Under the pieces are notes generated by a model, which saw only the letters and a list, made by a program, of their open reading frames with translations, was not told the origin of the DNA and did not search any database. A program made the translations under genes and the position numbers. Source: Cladosporium sp. IMV 00045 (Eukaryota > Ascomycota > Dothideomycetes > Cladosporiales > Cladosporiaceae). Taken from it: a DNA stretch of 64,000 nucleotides. Shown here piece after piece: positions 38,632 through 50,691 of this stretch. The DNA lies in the NCBI GenBank assembly GCA_001931905.2, contig MSJI02000499.1, positions 95,144 to 159,143 of the forward strand, read 5' to 3'. Positions within the stretch are counted from its first letter, which is position 1, and every line of letters begins with the position of its first letter.

Positions 38632-40293
38632 ATGCCCATCCTCCGCCGCAACGCCAAACCCCTCCTTCGCCAGGTCAACAATAAACCTCACGCGAGTAGT
38701 GATGATCACCATGAAGATGTTGCAGCAGTAAGAGATGCAAAGCCAGTAAAAGCAGCAGTGGGACAGACTCTTCCAACGCCTCCACTCTCGGGACAGAATG
38801 CAAGGAAAGACGTGGGCAACGCCTCAAAGAATGCGCAAAACAAAGAGAACGAAGAGGGGGACATCTTCGCGGATCCGATGTCGAGTAGCGATGATGAAGA
38901 CGGAGCAGAGACTGTGCAGCGGGGGAGTGGAAGCTTGAAGGAGAACGGCAATGGGAATCGAAATATACACGCTGCCCCGCCGCCTTCGAAGCTCGGTTTC
39001 AAGCAGGCCAGAGGGTTCAGTGCGCCGAATGATGCGAAGAGTGGCTTCAGACCTCCCCCTGGGATGGCCAGTCAGCAGAGCGGAGGGAGTGGGACGAGCA
39101 AGCGGAGCGCGAGCGAGGATGGTCAGGAGGAAGAGGACGAAGGCGCCAATTCGGACGATATGGTTTTCAGCTCGCAGGCTTCGTCGCAGCAGAGGAAGAA
39201 AGCGCGCGTGGCTGGTACCGGCAGGAAACCTGTGGTGGTGGGGAACATCCACGCACCGCCGACTGGTGCGCGGGTCGCCATGCGTTATGGCAAGAGAACG
39301 GTTTTGACCGCGAAGGATCGGAAGGAGAAGAAGACGAATGCTGCTGGGTTCAAGACGCCGAAGGGCTTACAGGCTGCGAGTGAGCAAGCCAAGTCACCTC
39401 CCAAGTTTAAGTTCGCAAAGGGCGCGGACGTCTTCACTTTCGGCCAAGGCGAGGACGAAGCACAAAACGGCGAAGCATCCGACGACCCATCCGAACTCAG
39501 CGAGCTGAGCTCAGCAGAAAGCGAAGTGGAAGAAATCGACCCGCAAACACTCAACCTGCCCGCGCCGAAAAAGTACACGCCCACAACCGACTGCGGCGTG
39601 TGCGGCGCGCGCGTCCCACTGACGTTGAAGCAAGAGTTCGAAATCCGATATTCCCTCGGCAAAGCGCTGACGTACAAGTGGCAGCAGCGCTTCTGCCGCT
39701 TCCACAAAGTCGAGGCCGCCAAAGTTGTCTGGGTCGAGCGTGGGTATCCTTCCATCGAATGGAACAAACTGGACGAGCGATTGCGTGAGCATTATGTGCG
39801 ACTTGTCGCCGTGCTGGAAGGAAGGGAGTCTTCGCCGTATCGTGCGAGGTTGCAGAAATTGCTTGATTCTGGCACAACAAGGACGGCGATGAAGGCTTTC
39901 AACGCTGCTGCTGCTGCTGCTGCTGCTACAACTTCTACTACAAATGCAGAAGGGCAAGAAACAAACCTCGAAATCAAACCAGGCTACTACGGCCCTCGGG
40001 GCGAGAAGTTGATGACAGAGCACATTCTATGCCACTTCTCCGCGCGCCTGCGCGAGCTGGCTCTCACCGACCCTCTCATCAAGGCTTCGGGCGTTGCGGG
40101 CGGCGTTAGCGGTTTCGTACAGGCTGTGTTGGTGCCGGAGTTGGCTGTTGCGCTTGTTGAGGGGGATTTGGGAGTTGATGCGAGCAGAGCGAGGAGGGTG
40201 CTTGCGGAGAGTTTGGAGGTGGGCGAGTTGTTGAATGAGGAGGTTGATGAGAGGGTTGTGAGGGTTGGGGAGGGGGACGTGGAGGGAGGATGA
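38632..40293 (+). CDS. RTC4: Rtc4-like protein (unit B)
   Basis: Intronless, 553 aa, same layout as the unit A gene. The C-terminal Rtc4 domain is nearly unchanged. The disordered N-terminal part differs most: the GNGNGAGNG run of A is missing, and a GCT repeat near 39903-39929 makes an Ala run (NAAAAAAAATTST) where A has NAATGTTST. The frame is kept throughout in spite of several in-frame indels, so the copy is under coding constraint. Confidence 0.75.
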   Translation: MPILRRNAKPLLRQVNNKPHASSDDHHEDVAAVRDAKPVKAAVGQTLPTPPLSGQNARKDVGNASKNAQNKENEEGDIFADPMSSSDDEDGAETVQRGSGSLKENGNGNRNIHAAPPPSKLGFKQARGFSAPNDAKSGFRPPPGMASQQSGGSGTSKRSASEDGQEEEDEGANSDDMVFSSQASSQQRKKARVAGTGRKPVVVGNIHAPPTGARVAMRYGKRTVLTAKDRKEKKTNAAGFKTPKGLQAASEQAKSPPKFKFAKGADVFTFGQGEDEAQNGEASDDPSELSELSSAESEVEEIDPQTLNLPAPKKYTPTTDCGVCGARVPLTLKQEFEIRYSLGKALTYKWQQRFCRFHKVEAAKVVWVERGYPSIEWNKLDERLREHYVRLVAVLEGRESSPYRARLQKLLDSGTTRTAMKAFNAAAAAAAATTSTTNAEGQETNLEIKPGYYGPRGEKLMTEHILCHFSARLRELALTDPLIKASGVAGGVSGFVQAVLVPELAVALVEGDLGVDASRARRVLAESLEVGELLNEEVDERVVRVGEGDVEGG

Positions 40294-40875
40294 TGGAGGG
40301 ACTTTGAGGGGGAGATGTTTGTCAATTGGTTTTGATTTGAAGAGAGGCGAGGGAATGTCTGGCTTTTGTTTTGATCGGCGTGTGTGTGAAGCATGATTTT
40401 TCGAGATACCCTTTCGTTTGCTTTTTATACATTTATATATATACATCGTGGTAGCTTCTTTGCAGCAAATCGCAAATTGAAGAGATGCAGTGTGGTTTCA
40501 GAGCCGTCCTGTCTTTTTGACCAATATCACGCCTCTCCTCGAAGCCTGTTTTCACAGCCACAGCCGTGTCCAATTCAAAAGACACCGATTCCTGCACACC
40601 ACTTCTCTGGTTTGAAGACCAATACACCGGCATGCCATGGCACTTCCCCCCAGCAAAATATTCCTCCTCACGCGCACGTTCTGTTTGTTCCCGCGCGCGT
40701 GTCCCCTTCCATCTTCCCTCATGCTCAGAGCCATGGAGGACGAATCTCCAATTCGGCAGTCCAATCTTTCCATTCGAGCGATTTCCTGATGAATCCAAAT
40801 CATCCATGATCTCTTGCCCTGTCATATCCCGCCTTTCACCCCCAAATTCCCTCGCAATCTTCGATTCTGCTCTCA
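40294..40875. other. Convergent 3' spacer RTC4 / mL53 (unit B)
   Basis: Counterpart of 21679-22262, with the same TTTATACATTTATATATATACA region near 40425. No gene seen. Confidence 0.45.
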
Positions 40876-41291
40876 TTAACCATCCAGCTCCTCCTGCCTC
40901 AGCAATTGCCTGGAATGCCTGTCCACCTCCGCCTGAATGTCCCTGATCTTCAGTTTCTCCAGGTCGAGGGTCATTTCCTTGCCATCCTCTGTTTCGCAAG
41001 AAAAGACAGTCAGTCAGCATGGCCACATCTTTCCCTTCATGTTTCTTGCTCAAAAGCAAAATCTACCCCAACTTCACAGACGGGGGTATTTGGTGAGTTG
41101 AACGTACTGAACTTCAAAGCCAAAGTCGCGGGCACGGATTTCTGCGCCTGGCCCAGCATTTTCACGTCGAATGTCATGGACTGGCGGGCGTTGGGCGGCA
41201 GCATGGCGAGGAAGGTGCGCGCCGTCTTGCCGGATTTCGGGTTGAAGGGCGAGAAGGCCGTGCTGACTGAGGTGAGGTAGCGGGTGAGCAT
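40876..41291 (-). CDS. MRPL44: Mitochondrial ribosomal protein mL53 (unit B)
   Basis: Complement(40876..40988, 41108..41291), 98 aa. My translation is identical to the unit A protein. Exon lengths (113 and 184 nt) are the same, but the intron is 119 nt against 94 nt in A, so the two copies differ mainly in noncoding sequence. Splice sites are conserved. Confidence 0.8.
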
Positions 41292-41627
41292 TTTCGTTTA
41301 GTGGTCGAGGTCGTGAATTTTGAGTGTATGCGAGAGGGTGGGAGGAAGGTGATTTCGGTGGCTTTGGGTTTGCAATGGTCTGGTTTGGGAGCTGGAATGG
41401 TCGGAGGTGGATTTGCGGAGGACCGAAAGGACGAGACGTTGGCGTTGGCCCGATTGGGAAGCTTGCGATGCGCGCGATGTTCACATGTCGTTTTGGTTGG
41501 ATCAACTTTGACTTCATTCACAACACATACACCTTTCTTTAATCTGCTGCTTGTCTCGCGAGAGAATTGATCGAGATTCGACTCAGCATACCGAAATAGG
41601 CTCTGCGAAAAAACGACATCAGCAATC
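41292..41627. promoter_or_regulatory. Divergent promoter mL53 / NTR2-like (unit B)
   Basis: 336 bp between head-to-head ATGs, the counterpart of 22654-22986. Confidence 0.5.
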
Positions 41628-43232
41628 ATGAAGAAGTCGATGTCGCAACGCCGCGTACCACGCAAGATTGGCGGCGACGACGAGGACGAGCACATGAGCA
41701 GCGGCAGCGCAGATACCGGCTCAGAATCGACAGGTGAGTCGCTTCAAACCCATATTCCACTCTCAAGCTCTGTCGATCTGACTTTGTCTCGCCAACCCTC
41801 TAGCCCCAGACCACGGCTGACATCAACAGCAACAGAATCCGCGATCAAGCGACCTAACAAACCACGCAAATCCACCCACCTGCGAAAATCCTTCGGCCCT
41901 ACAGCAATACAAAATGACGATGAAGACGACAACGACACAACAAGTCCCGCCTCGGTGGTAACGCCCAAACGCTCCTCCAACCTCTCCAAACTCGCCGTCC
42001 AGCGCAACGCCTCCAAACGCTCCTCCTTCCTCCCCTCCGAACTCCCCAGCGACTCGCAAGAAGACAGCCGACCGAGCTACAGCGCCTCCGACCTCCAAGC
42101 CCTCCGGAACAGCACGCCCTCCACTCCCCAGCAACTCGACCCAGCAAGCTCATCAAACCTCGAAGCCGTCTCCGCCAGCGCGCAAGCCCTCGACCTAAAC
42201 TCCAAATTCGGCTCCTCGCTCGCGCGCTACCAGCCCTCCACACAAAGCGCCTCAGCAATCCCCTCAGCGGCCGAGATCGAAGAGAAAAAAGCCCGCCGTG
42301 CCCGCCTCGCGCTCGAAAGCAAAGCCGACGAATTTATCTCCCTGGACCCCGACGAGCCCGGCTTCGACGAAGACGAAGACGGCAATGTGACGCGAGACGA
42401 TGCCGGACGCCTCATCCTCCGGCCCAAAGATGGGGACAAGTACGGCATGGCAGAGAGCCGGCTCGTGCGCGACGATGAGGATCTCATGGAGGGGTTTGAT
42501 GAGTTCACGGGCGAGACGGGCGCGCGGGTCCGTATGGATGAGAGTACGAGGGGAGGGGAGAGGGAGAGGCGGAAAGCCGATATGGCGGCGCAGATTGCCG
42601 CGGCGGAAGCGGAGGAGGACAGCGAGGAGGGGGATGAGAGTGAGAGGGAGAGGTACGATGCTTTCGAAGCGGCGCAGACGCGGCGCGGGGATTACTCACG
42701 AAACACGCGAGAGGAACGGGATTCCGCGCAAGACAGGCCGCGCACGCCGCCTAAGATCGCGCCGTTGCCGAGTCTGGACGGGGCGATTGGACGTTTGCGC
42801 GGGGCGCTGGAGGCGCTGCAGATGGGGCGGATGGAGAAGGTGAGGGAGATGGAGGGGTTGGCGAGGGAGAAGGTGAGGCTTGGAGAGGAGGAGGTGAGGG
42901 TGCAGAAGGCGTTGAGGGAGACGAGTGAGAAGTTCGAGACGTTGAGGAGGGAGAGGGGGATTGTTGGTGGTGGTGGTGGGAGTGCAGTGGGGACGAAGGA
43001 GGGGACGCCTGTGTTGGGGTTGGAGGGGAGGGGGGAGAATGGGGTTGGGAAGGGGGAGGAGGAGCATGATGCTGATGTTGATGAGGAAGAGGAGGATGAG
43101 AGGCCTAGGTTTGGCTTGGGATCGAGTATGGGCATGGGTATGGCTGGGAGAGGTTTGGAGAGTCTGGGTGCTTCTCCTGGAGCGAACACGCCAGCCGAAC
43201 GAGCTGAGAGTGAGCACGCTATGGAGGAGTGA
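41628..43232 (+). CDS. NTR2: Ntr2-like spliceosome disassembly factor (unit B)
   Basis: Join(41628..41733, 41830..43232), 502 aa. The intron 41734-41829 is again 96 nt and stop-free in frame. The core (DPDEPGFDEDED, DDEDLMEGFDEFTGETGARV) is identical to unit A. Differences are in linkers: RGDYSRNTREERDSAQ against RGDYGRRTRDEEDSAH, and a shorter acidic stretch after GENGV. Confidence 0.65.
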   Translation: MKKSMSQRRVPRKIGGDDEDEHMSSGSADTGSESTGESLQTHIPLSSSVDLTLSRQPSSPRPRLTSTATESAIKRPNKPRKSTHLRKSFGPTAIQNDDEDDNDTTSPASVVTPKRSSNLSKLAVQRNASKRSSFLPSELPSDSQEDSRPSYSASDLQALRNSTPSTPQQLDPASSSNLEAVSASAQALDLNSKFGSSLARYQPSTQSASAIPSAAEIEEKKARRARLALESKADEFISLDPDEPGFDEDEDGNVTRDDAGRLILRPKDGDKYGMAESRLVRDDEDLMEGFDEFTGETGARVRMDESTRGGERERRKADMAAQIAAAEAEEDSEEGDESERERYDAFEAAQTRRGDYSRNTREERDSAQDRPRTPPKIAPLPSLDGAIGRLRGALEALQMGRMEKVREMEGLAREKVRLGEEEVRVQKALRETSEKFETLRRERGIVGGGGGSAVGTKEGTPVLGLEGRGENGVGKGEEEHDADVDEEEEDERPRFGLGSSMGMGMAGRGLESLGASPGANTPAERAESEHAMEE

Positions 43233-43583
43233 AATACCACAAGTACGCTTTAATGCTTGATCGAACTTGACGTTTCTGAAGCGTGAAGAACGTCTAATGC
43301 TTACATGCCGCCATTTGCCGTTGATTGCGCCTTTTGTGGTTTGTTCGAATTCGTGATAGTACAATGGGTGCCTCTCAGTATCGCTTGCACAAGGCAGGCA
43401 CACGAGCCTTTCCTGCCCGCTTTCACTATTTTCCAAAAGATCAAGCTTGAACTTCTGTACCGTTCAATTGCTCTTGTCTCTTCATCTCTCCCTCTTTTCC
43501 TCCAAGTTTCTTCAAGGGTGTCTCAGCACCCAAATCCTCCCCAGACCTGCCGATCTTGAATCTTGCCTTTTTTTTTATTTTTC
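43233..43583. other. Convergent 3' spacer NTR2 / OST2 (unit B)
   Basis: Counterpart of 24601-24925. No gene seen. Confidence 0.45.
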
Positions 43584-44274
43584 CTAGTTGATGAAGTTCA
43601 CACAGAAGAAATGCAGTATCATGCTGCCGAAGATGAAGTCCGCGAATGCCCTGTTATTGTTGTTCTCCAAGTCAATTTCTGGCCTTCCTGGCATGGCATA
43701 GCATAGCAACTGCGGCAGAAGCATACCTTTCATGTGAGATACTTTGAAAATCCGCCTTGTTCTCTGGGTTCGTCTGAATGCGCAAGCTGACCGTGAGCAC
43801 GAATTGGCCCACGGTCGCTGAGAAGCCGGACAGGAAGGCGTTGAATGGCTGTGTGAAGAAGTGGTTCGTCAGCACTTGTGTTCTCCCACTTCTGCATACC
43901 ACTCCTCCATCCTCCGCAGAACGAGCGAAACCAATATCCAGTTCGAAGAACAGCAAAGAGGGCAAACTCACGAAATTCCCCGCCACGACACAATAAACAA
44001 ACTGCAACAGTCCCACGAACATGAGGAAGACGAGGAAGGCGTCCAGCAACTTCACGCGCTGCGGCGTCTTGTCCACGTAGCCGTTCCACACTCCCGCGCC
44101 GATCTGCTGCAGGTCCTGGGCGTTTTTCACATGGCTCGAGGAGGTGGTGGAGGGTTTGTTGGAGGGTTTGGTCGGTTGGCCTGAGGCGGAGGTCACGGCG
44201 GCGCTGGGTTTGGCGGCGCTGGGGGGGATGGCGGAGGGGGAGGGCGTGGTGTTGACGTTCTTTTTGGGAGCCAT
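43584..44274 (-). CDS. OST2: Oligosaccharyltransferase subunit Ost2/DAD1 (unit B)
   Basis: Complement(43584..43650, 43727..43848, 43972..44274), 163 aa with exon lengths identical to unit A. Substitutions are few and conservative ([22 protein letters not shown]). The stop is TAG here and TAA in A. Membrane helices and the DAD1 hallmark around [20 protein letters not shown] are unchanged. Confidence 0.93.
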
Positions 44275-45770
44275 GTTTGGCGGTTTGTTTCAGACTTCTT
44301 TTGTGGATCGGATTGGAGTTGTTGGTGCTAAGCAATGGCTGGTGGTGGTGATGTGATGTTCAACAGGTGGATTGAAGTTCGTTGCAGTCGCCGAGGCGCA
44401 AGCTCCAGGTGGCTCCTTCAGTCGAGCTGCGCAAGCTGGATGCAAGTCTGGGGTCAACTTCACTTGAAGCTTGTGATGAAGTGACTGATGAGAGCATAGG
44501 CAAGCAGCCACACACGGAAATCTGAATTATTCAAATTACTTCGATCACATTGATCTACTGGGGGCTATCAATCAGGACTGAGGATTGGTTAATTCATCTG
44601 GCAGTCAGCGCGGGGATGTCAACCATTCTCTCTCCCCGTATGCCGGTGCACAAGCGTTCAGTCGTCTTTTCTGCTTGACACTTCTGGTTGTCGAACGTAA
44701 TAAGATCTTCTTGATTGGGACTCTACCTCGGCGTGGTTGAGGCTGTGCTTGTATGTATATATTTTGAAAGTGACGGCGGTCATTGCGTCTTACAGCGCAT
44801 TGGTATTTGCAGCCTTCTGGACACAAAGTATCACTCACCAATCGTTTCTATTAACTACACGTAGCGAAGAGAGACTGGAAGCTTCGATTGATTTCTTACC
44901 TCGAATACACGCCGATTTGCGCAAGTCTCAGTCACTTGAATCGTGAAGATCTGCAAGAGGATGGATTTTCTAAACCTCCAGGACATCGTACCGACAAGCC
45001 TCTGCCGCTTGAAATTCCAACAATTCAAATGCTCAATGATAACACCATGGTGTTTAGGGATCTATGAGACGGACCTCTGAATGATCGATTGTCAAAGTCC
45101 TTTTTACAAGTCCGATCCATCGTTTCATGGTGTTTTCCAAGACCAAGCGTAAACAATTGATCAAAAGCATAGGTATTGACGATATTGGTAACATCATGTC
45201 TACATATTACTTGAAGTACGTGACATGCAAGAAGCAACCCGTACATTTAGTTGCATGGATACATATCTACTTACATATATGTATATATACATACATATAT
45301 ACTGCTGTTGCTGGCGACGATGACGTGCAGAGCAATGCTATGGCCAACACTCTCACGGATTGTTGTCAGAGCGCCCTTTGCTGCCCTCACCGACCGACTC
45401 GAGTGTTCCCACTTGCTGGCAGCCGCAAACCAATCACGCAGCGTCTACGGGCTCGTCAGGCTTCACTCGCATCAGCACATACCACCGCTCGTGCACAGAA
45501 AAGACATCATGCCAGACGGCCTTTCTCTCCACCTCTGCCCTTCTCCCACAAGTCCTCTCGAACTAAAATAATAGTAAGATATCATTCCCTATATCATCGC
45601 CCTCTGCCTGCCCAGAAGCAACCCCGACAACCCGGCAACCGGCCGAGCAGATCCCCTTACCCACAACTTCTCCATCCTACCGACATACCCGTCCCTAGGC
45701 GGAGACGCTACCCGAAAGGCAAACAATCAACAACGCCATAATCCCTGCCCCTCCCTCGCCGCCGCGACCG
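44275..45770. promoter_or_regulatory. Divergent region OST2 / CLIP-like (unit B), with TACATA tract
   Basis: Counterpart of 25610-27102. The TACATA/ACATATAT tract at about 45256-45302 is slightly different in repeat number from unit A. Confidence 0.45.
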
Positions 45771-48053
45771 ATGTCACTACACAACCCCAAGATCACCCCC
45801 AACCGGAAGCCTCTGCGCGCCGTCTCTTCCACTGCAGCCTTCCAGCACAAGCGCACCTCCATCGGTCGCGTCAGCAAGAATTCCTCCCCGTCGCTGAGAG
45901 CCACCGCTGCCGCCGAGAGAAATCGAACCGCCTCACTCCACGCCCTGACTGGCACCACCATGCCCGCCACGCCTCTCAGCGCCTCTGTGGCAGGCGACTC
46001 TCTGGAAGTCGGAGATGTCGTCAACGTGCCTGGGGACATGTATGGAACTGTGCGCTTCGTCGGCAGTGTGAGGGGGAAGGCTGGACGGTTCGTTGGCGTC
46101 GAGTTGGACAGGGAGTTTGCTGCGCGAGGAAAGAATGACGGCGATGTTGACGGGTATGCACGCGCGGATCGCTGAGATTGCTATAATAAAGGGGGACAGG
46201 AAACATTCTGACGGGCCGACTACAGGACACAATACTTCGAGACATCTATCCCAGGCTCCGGTATCTTTCTTCCAATCCACCGCGCTGAGAGACGCTCACC
46301 CTCCGGAGCCACCGATTCGTACCCTGGGACACCTACGACTCCTTCCCACAGCACGTTCAATGGCAGGCGGACGCAGAATGCCTACACACCACCCACGCCC
46401 GCCGTGCCCGCGAAGTTCTCCAAGTCCGTTGGGCCAGGCGCACGACCTACCAGCCCAATGTTCAAACCGAAGCGACCTTCCCTACCGAGACCCGAGTCTC
46501 CTCTGAGGAGACAACCCAACCTGCCTCCAACGTCCGCATCGAAGAGCATGTCGCAAAGCGTGAGAGGTGGCCGCCCTCCACTGGGCACGACACCAAGCAA
46601 GCAGTCGCTGAAAACCTCGACTATCGGCGGACGTGCACCTGCAGGTGCTGCTCCTCGACCGTACTCTCGCACTGGCTCTAGAATGGAAAGCAGGGCGGAA
46701 GAAGATGGACCAGGACATGGCACGCGCATCTTTTCACAAACCCAGCGATCGCCCTCAAGGCTTGGGAGCGCGGGCGGACAAGAGGAAGTCTCGACACTCA
46801 AAGCACAGCTGGCGGACCGCGACAGACGATTGGAAGAGCAAGCGGCCCACTTGGCAGAGATGGAGTCCAGCGTGAAAGAACTGTCCGGTCTCATCCCCAC
46901 AGACGCGCCCACGCCCAACAGCAGGGGATCAGAAGACGATGACAAGAACGGCACGCAACTCCGCCAGGCGCTGCGGGAGAAGAACGAGAAGATCTCCATG
47001 CTCACGGCCGAGTTCGACGCGCACAGGGCCGACTTCCGCAGCACGCTCGATAGTCTCGAGATGGCGTCGACGGAGACGGAGCGCGTGTACGAAGAGCAGA
47101 AGAGGGACTTGCTCGCGCAGATCGCGGAGCTGCAGGACATGCGGCAGAATCAGGAGGACTTCGAGGGCGTGGCAGAGCAGCTGAAGCAGCTTGAGGAGTT
47201 GGTGGCTGAGCTCGAGGAAGGGCTCGAGGAGAGCAGGAGAGGGGAAGCAGAGGCGCGAGGGGAGGTTGAGTTCCTGCGCGGTGAGGTTGAAAGAGGCCGC
47301 TCAGAACTACGCAGAGAGCGTGAGAAAGCTGCCGCAGCGCTCAAGGACGCCGGCGGAAGCATCGCATCTCCCAAAGAGCTGGAAGCGAAAGACGACGAGA
47401 TCAGAGGCCTCAAAGCCATCATCCACGGCCTGAGCGACGGACAGGCCACACCCAGCAGCACAAACGGTGACTCGAGCAGCGCAGACTCCGAAGACGTGAA
47501 ACGCCTGCAAGCCGCGCTGGACGAGTCCCGCCTCGAAAGGGAAGAACTCGAGCGTGAAGTCGAGCAGTTGCGCCGCGACAACGCTTCCGCTCAGACGAAC
47601 GGCCACGCCCGCCACGCGAGCGAATCGACGGAGAAAGCCCTCCCCATGCGTCCGCGCCGCGACACCGTCAAAGCCGCTTCCAACGCACCTCCCGCGCTCG
47701 AAGAGGAAGAGAGAGAATACAAGAAAGACGACGACGACGACTCCGCCGATCCCCTCTTCTGCGAACTCTGCAAGAGCGCGCAGCACGATACGCTCGACTG
47801 CACCTCTCTGCAGACTTCCGCTGGCGGCCAGCAAGACTCTTCAATCGACGACGATCGCAAGCACGAGCCTGCCGCTATGCCGAAACCTCTCTCCCTTGGC
47901 GGCGGTGGTAAGGAGAACGAGGATGTCGCTCCCCCTGCTGCGGCTCCGGCTGCTGCGCCCAAGAAGTCTGCCGTGGAAGAGGAGGATAAGTGGTGCGCGC
48001 TGTGTGAGAAGGATGGCCATTTGGCTTTTGATTGTCCCGAGGAGCAATATTAG
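45771..48053 (+). CDS. CLIP-170-like microtubule plus-end protein (unit B)
   Basis: Join(45771..46153, 46226..48053), 736 aa. CAP-Gly domain, coiled coil and both zinc knuckles are all intact. The six-residue difference from unit A lies in acidic and Pro/Ala linkers near the C-terminus (EEEEREYKKDDDDDSADPLF region and GGGGKENEDVAPPAAAPAAA region). Confidence 0.92.
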
Positions 48054-50691
48054 GGTTTGTGCTGCTCTTGGAAGTGAGAATCGTTCGTAAGTCTTTTCTA
48101 ATTTTCTTGCCTGAGGAGGGGGGTGGAAAGGGAAGATGGGATGGATGTGCTTTGCTGCTGAGCTCGGGATGGGCTTCATGAGGCAATGCGTTTGCACGTC
48201 GAATGCATGGCAGGGTTCTGGAGGGACTGTTTTTCTTGTTGCTTGTGGGTGTGTGTGCATTGGTCATGGATGACGGGAGGTCGGGGAATGATGAGAGGAG
48301 AATCGATGATGAGATGGGGGTTTTCTCAGGGGCGGGCCTTTCTCGAGGGTTGACGTTGTTGTCGTCGAGACTGTTGCTGCTCGCGTTGCTTGGGCTCCAC
48401 ATACTTCTTTGTGCTTGCACGCTCTATACCCATTCCGTGTGATTTTGGTATTTCAAGCATTGCTTTTATTCCATTTGTTTTACTTTCCCCCCTCTTTCTC
48501 TCCTAGGTCGCCGTGCTTCCTGCCAACTTGACATGCATGCTTCTTCCTCATGGGAGCGTGAAGATCGCGAGCACAGTCGTTCATGTTGGAAGAGCACGTG
48601 GGCTCCCAAGCGACTCTCTTGATTCGATAGGTGCAAGGACGCATGCGACTGGCATTGTTGGTTTATTACTGTCTGCATGGATGTCCTTTTCGTGCCGTCC
48701 TGTTGGGATCAACAGCTGCATCCTCATTTTGTCCTGTCCGATGTCGCATGTAGTCCTTGGGTTGATATTTGCAATGTGCGGTTCGTGGCCTCCCGTCCTG
48801 CTAAAGTTGTTCGATGCATCATGTATGCGGCCGAAATTGTGTTTCTTGGGAGAGTAATAATATCCGGATGAAAGCAAGTGGTTAAACCAATGAACCACAC
48901 GACTGGGTGACCGACATCACACAGCCAGGTATAGGTACACACTTTCCGCCAATCGACTTAGCGGTATTGATTGACCATTCACTATTCTGGGTATGAGCCC
49001 AGGTATTACATGCAACCTGCACTCATCACCGTTCGCACATGTCAAAAATGTTGTTGACAAACTCCTCTCGTCATCTCACAACTGCCGGTCGGTGGCAAAA
49101 CAACCAGGCCATTGTCACGAGCCTCGAGCATCATCATCATCAAGGGACTCGGCTGTCATTCTGGCTGCACGTTGTCGAGCTGCATGCAATATGAGACTGC
49201 ATCATGCAGCCTGCAACCTGGCAACCGCAAACGCAGGTTTCCGAACATCCGCGGCCGCGTCTGTTGGTTCCTTTGTACCATTTGCTCGCCTCCTCAGAGC
49301 TCACCTCCTCATTTTACTCCTCAACAGGATCTTTCTGGCGGCAGGTTCGTATGTGTTATGCATTGGGCCTCGATAACGACATCTCGCGTCGGCCCATGTT
49401 TGGACCGCGACAACACATGCTGCAGGGATGCTCATCCTATTCCTTCTTCCTTCTGCTTCTTCGACGACACACGTGCCAATGGTGCCACGGAGGCGCATGG
49501 CATGGCATGCTTCTCACCGCCGTGCAGATCTTGAGGCCTTGCATCAACCTGTCAGTCAAGCTCGAGCAGTTTCAACAGACGTCTCGCATTCCAAGACCGC
49601 CAACAACAATGGAGGACCACATAGACTTCCATTATTGAGGTGCCTCGTATCGGCATCGAAGAAGGGTATCTTTCTATTGCTAATAAGCCGATAGCAGCCG
49701 GGCAGCCAGCACAACAAGCGCACATTCTTGCCATGATCAAACTCAAGCGCTGCCGCTCTCCCCGCTAAGCACATGATGAATATTACATACATACATATAG
49801 AACTAACTCTGCCTCGGTCACATGCCACCGCATACTCCGGCTGCAAGGACCCTATCAACAATTGAGCCGAAATCCAGTGATCTTCATTTCTGACAGCGCA
49901 AGATCGGCCATTGCTCTCCAGGCGGAACAAGGATAATATTGCCTAGTTTTCTTCAAAACCCAACCTCATGTGCAACCCTACTGGCTCACGCTCAATTGCT
50001 CTTTGATGCGTGTGGGTCCCCTCGTGCGCTGCTGGTTGGGTTTTTCTTCCCAGCTTCAACACCTCATCGTCCGAACCCTCGTTGACTAATAGAACTGAAA
50101 GCCCGCCCTGCGCCCTAGGGAGAAAGAAAGGTACAAGGGCGCGGATTTGATTAGAGTCATTCACTCCCAGAGCTTCCGTTGCCGGCCCCAGCTTTTTCCT
50201 TGTCGAAGTTGTGTCATCCCTCCCACACTACTTTTGAACTACATCCATCCGTTACAACCCACCAACTTCTACTTTACTCCGACATTGCATTTTGTGTCTC
50301 ACCAATCGAAAGATAGTAATCGCGTGGGATTGCTCGAATCGTCAAGGTATCCACAAAGGAGAATAACCTGCAGCGATCGAATCGATTCTCTTTGTCTTTC
50401 TTCGTCGCATCTGCAACTTGGCCTCTTCCCTATAACCTCACACTATCTCCAACCCAAACGGGCAAGCCACCGTGGGATTTGCGCGTGGGATATTTCTCTA
50501 CTTTTCCCTCTTAACCGACAAAAAGGCTTCCAAGTTACGACAAACAACCAATCAATTGAGAGCCTTTTTCGCTAGTCCTCGGCTCTCTTTCTATTCTAAC
50601 ACACTCCTATCCCCCTACCGTAAGGCTTAGCCTTTAACAAAACTACTTTGGTGGATTACTCATTCTCGTCTATCACTCACCATCCACCACC
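48054..50691. other. Long intergenic region upstream of ARO8-like gene (unit B)
   Basis: Counterpart of 29405-32072. The frames seen in A are broken here by small indels, except the leader frame ending at 50575, which stays open over its last 60-70 codons in both copies. Confidence 0.5.
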
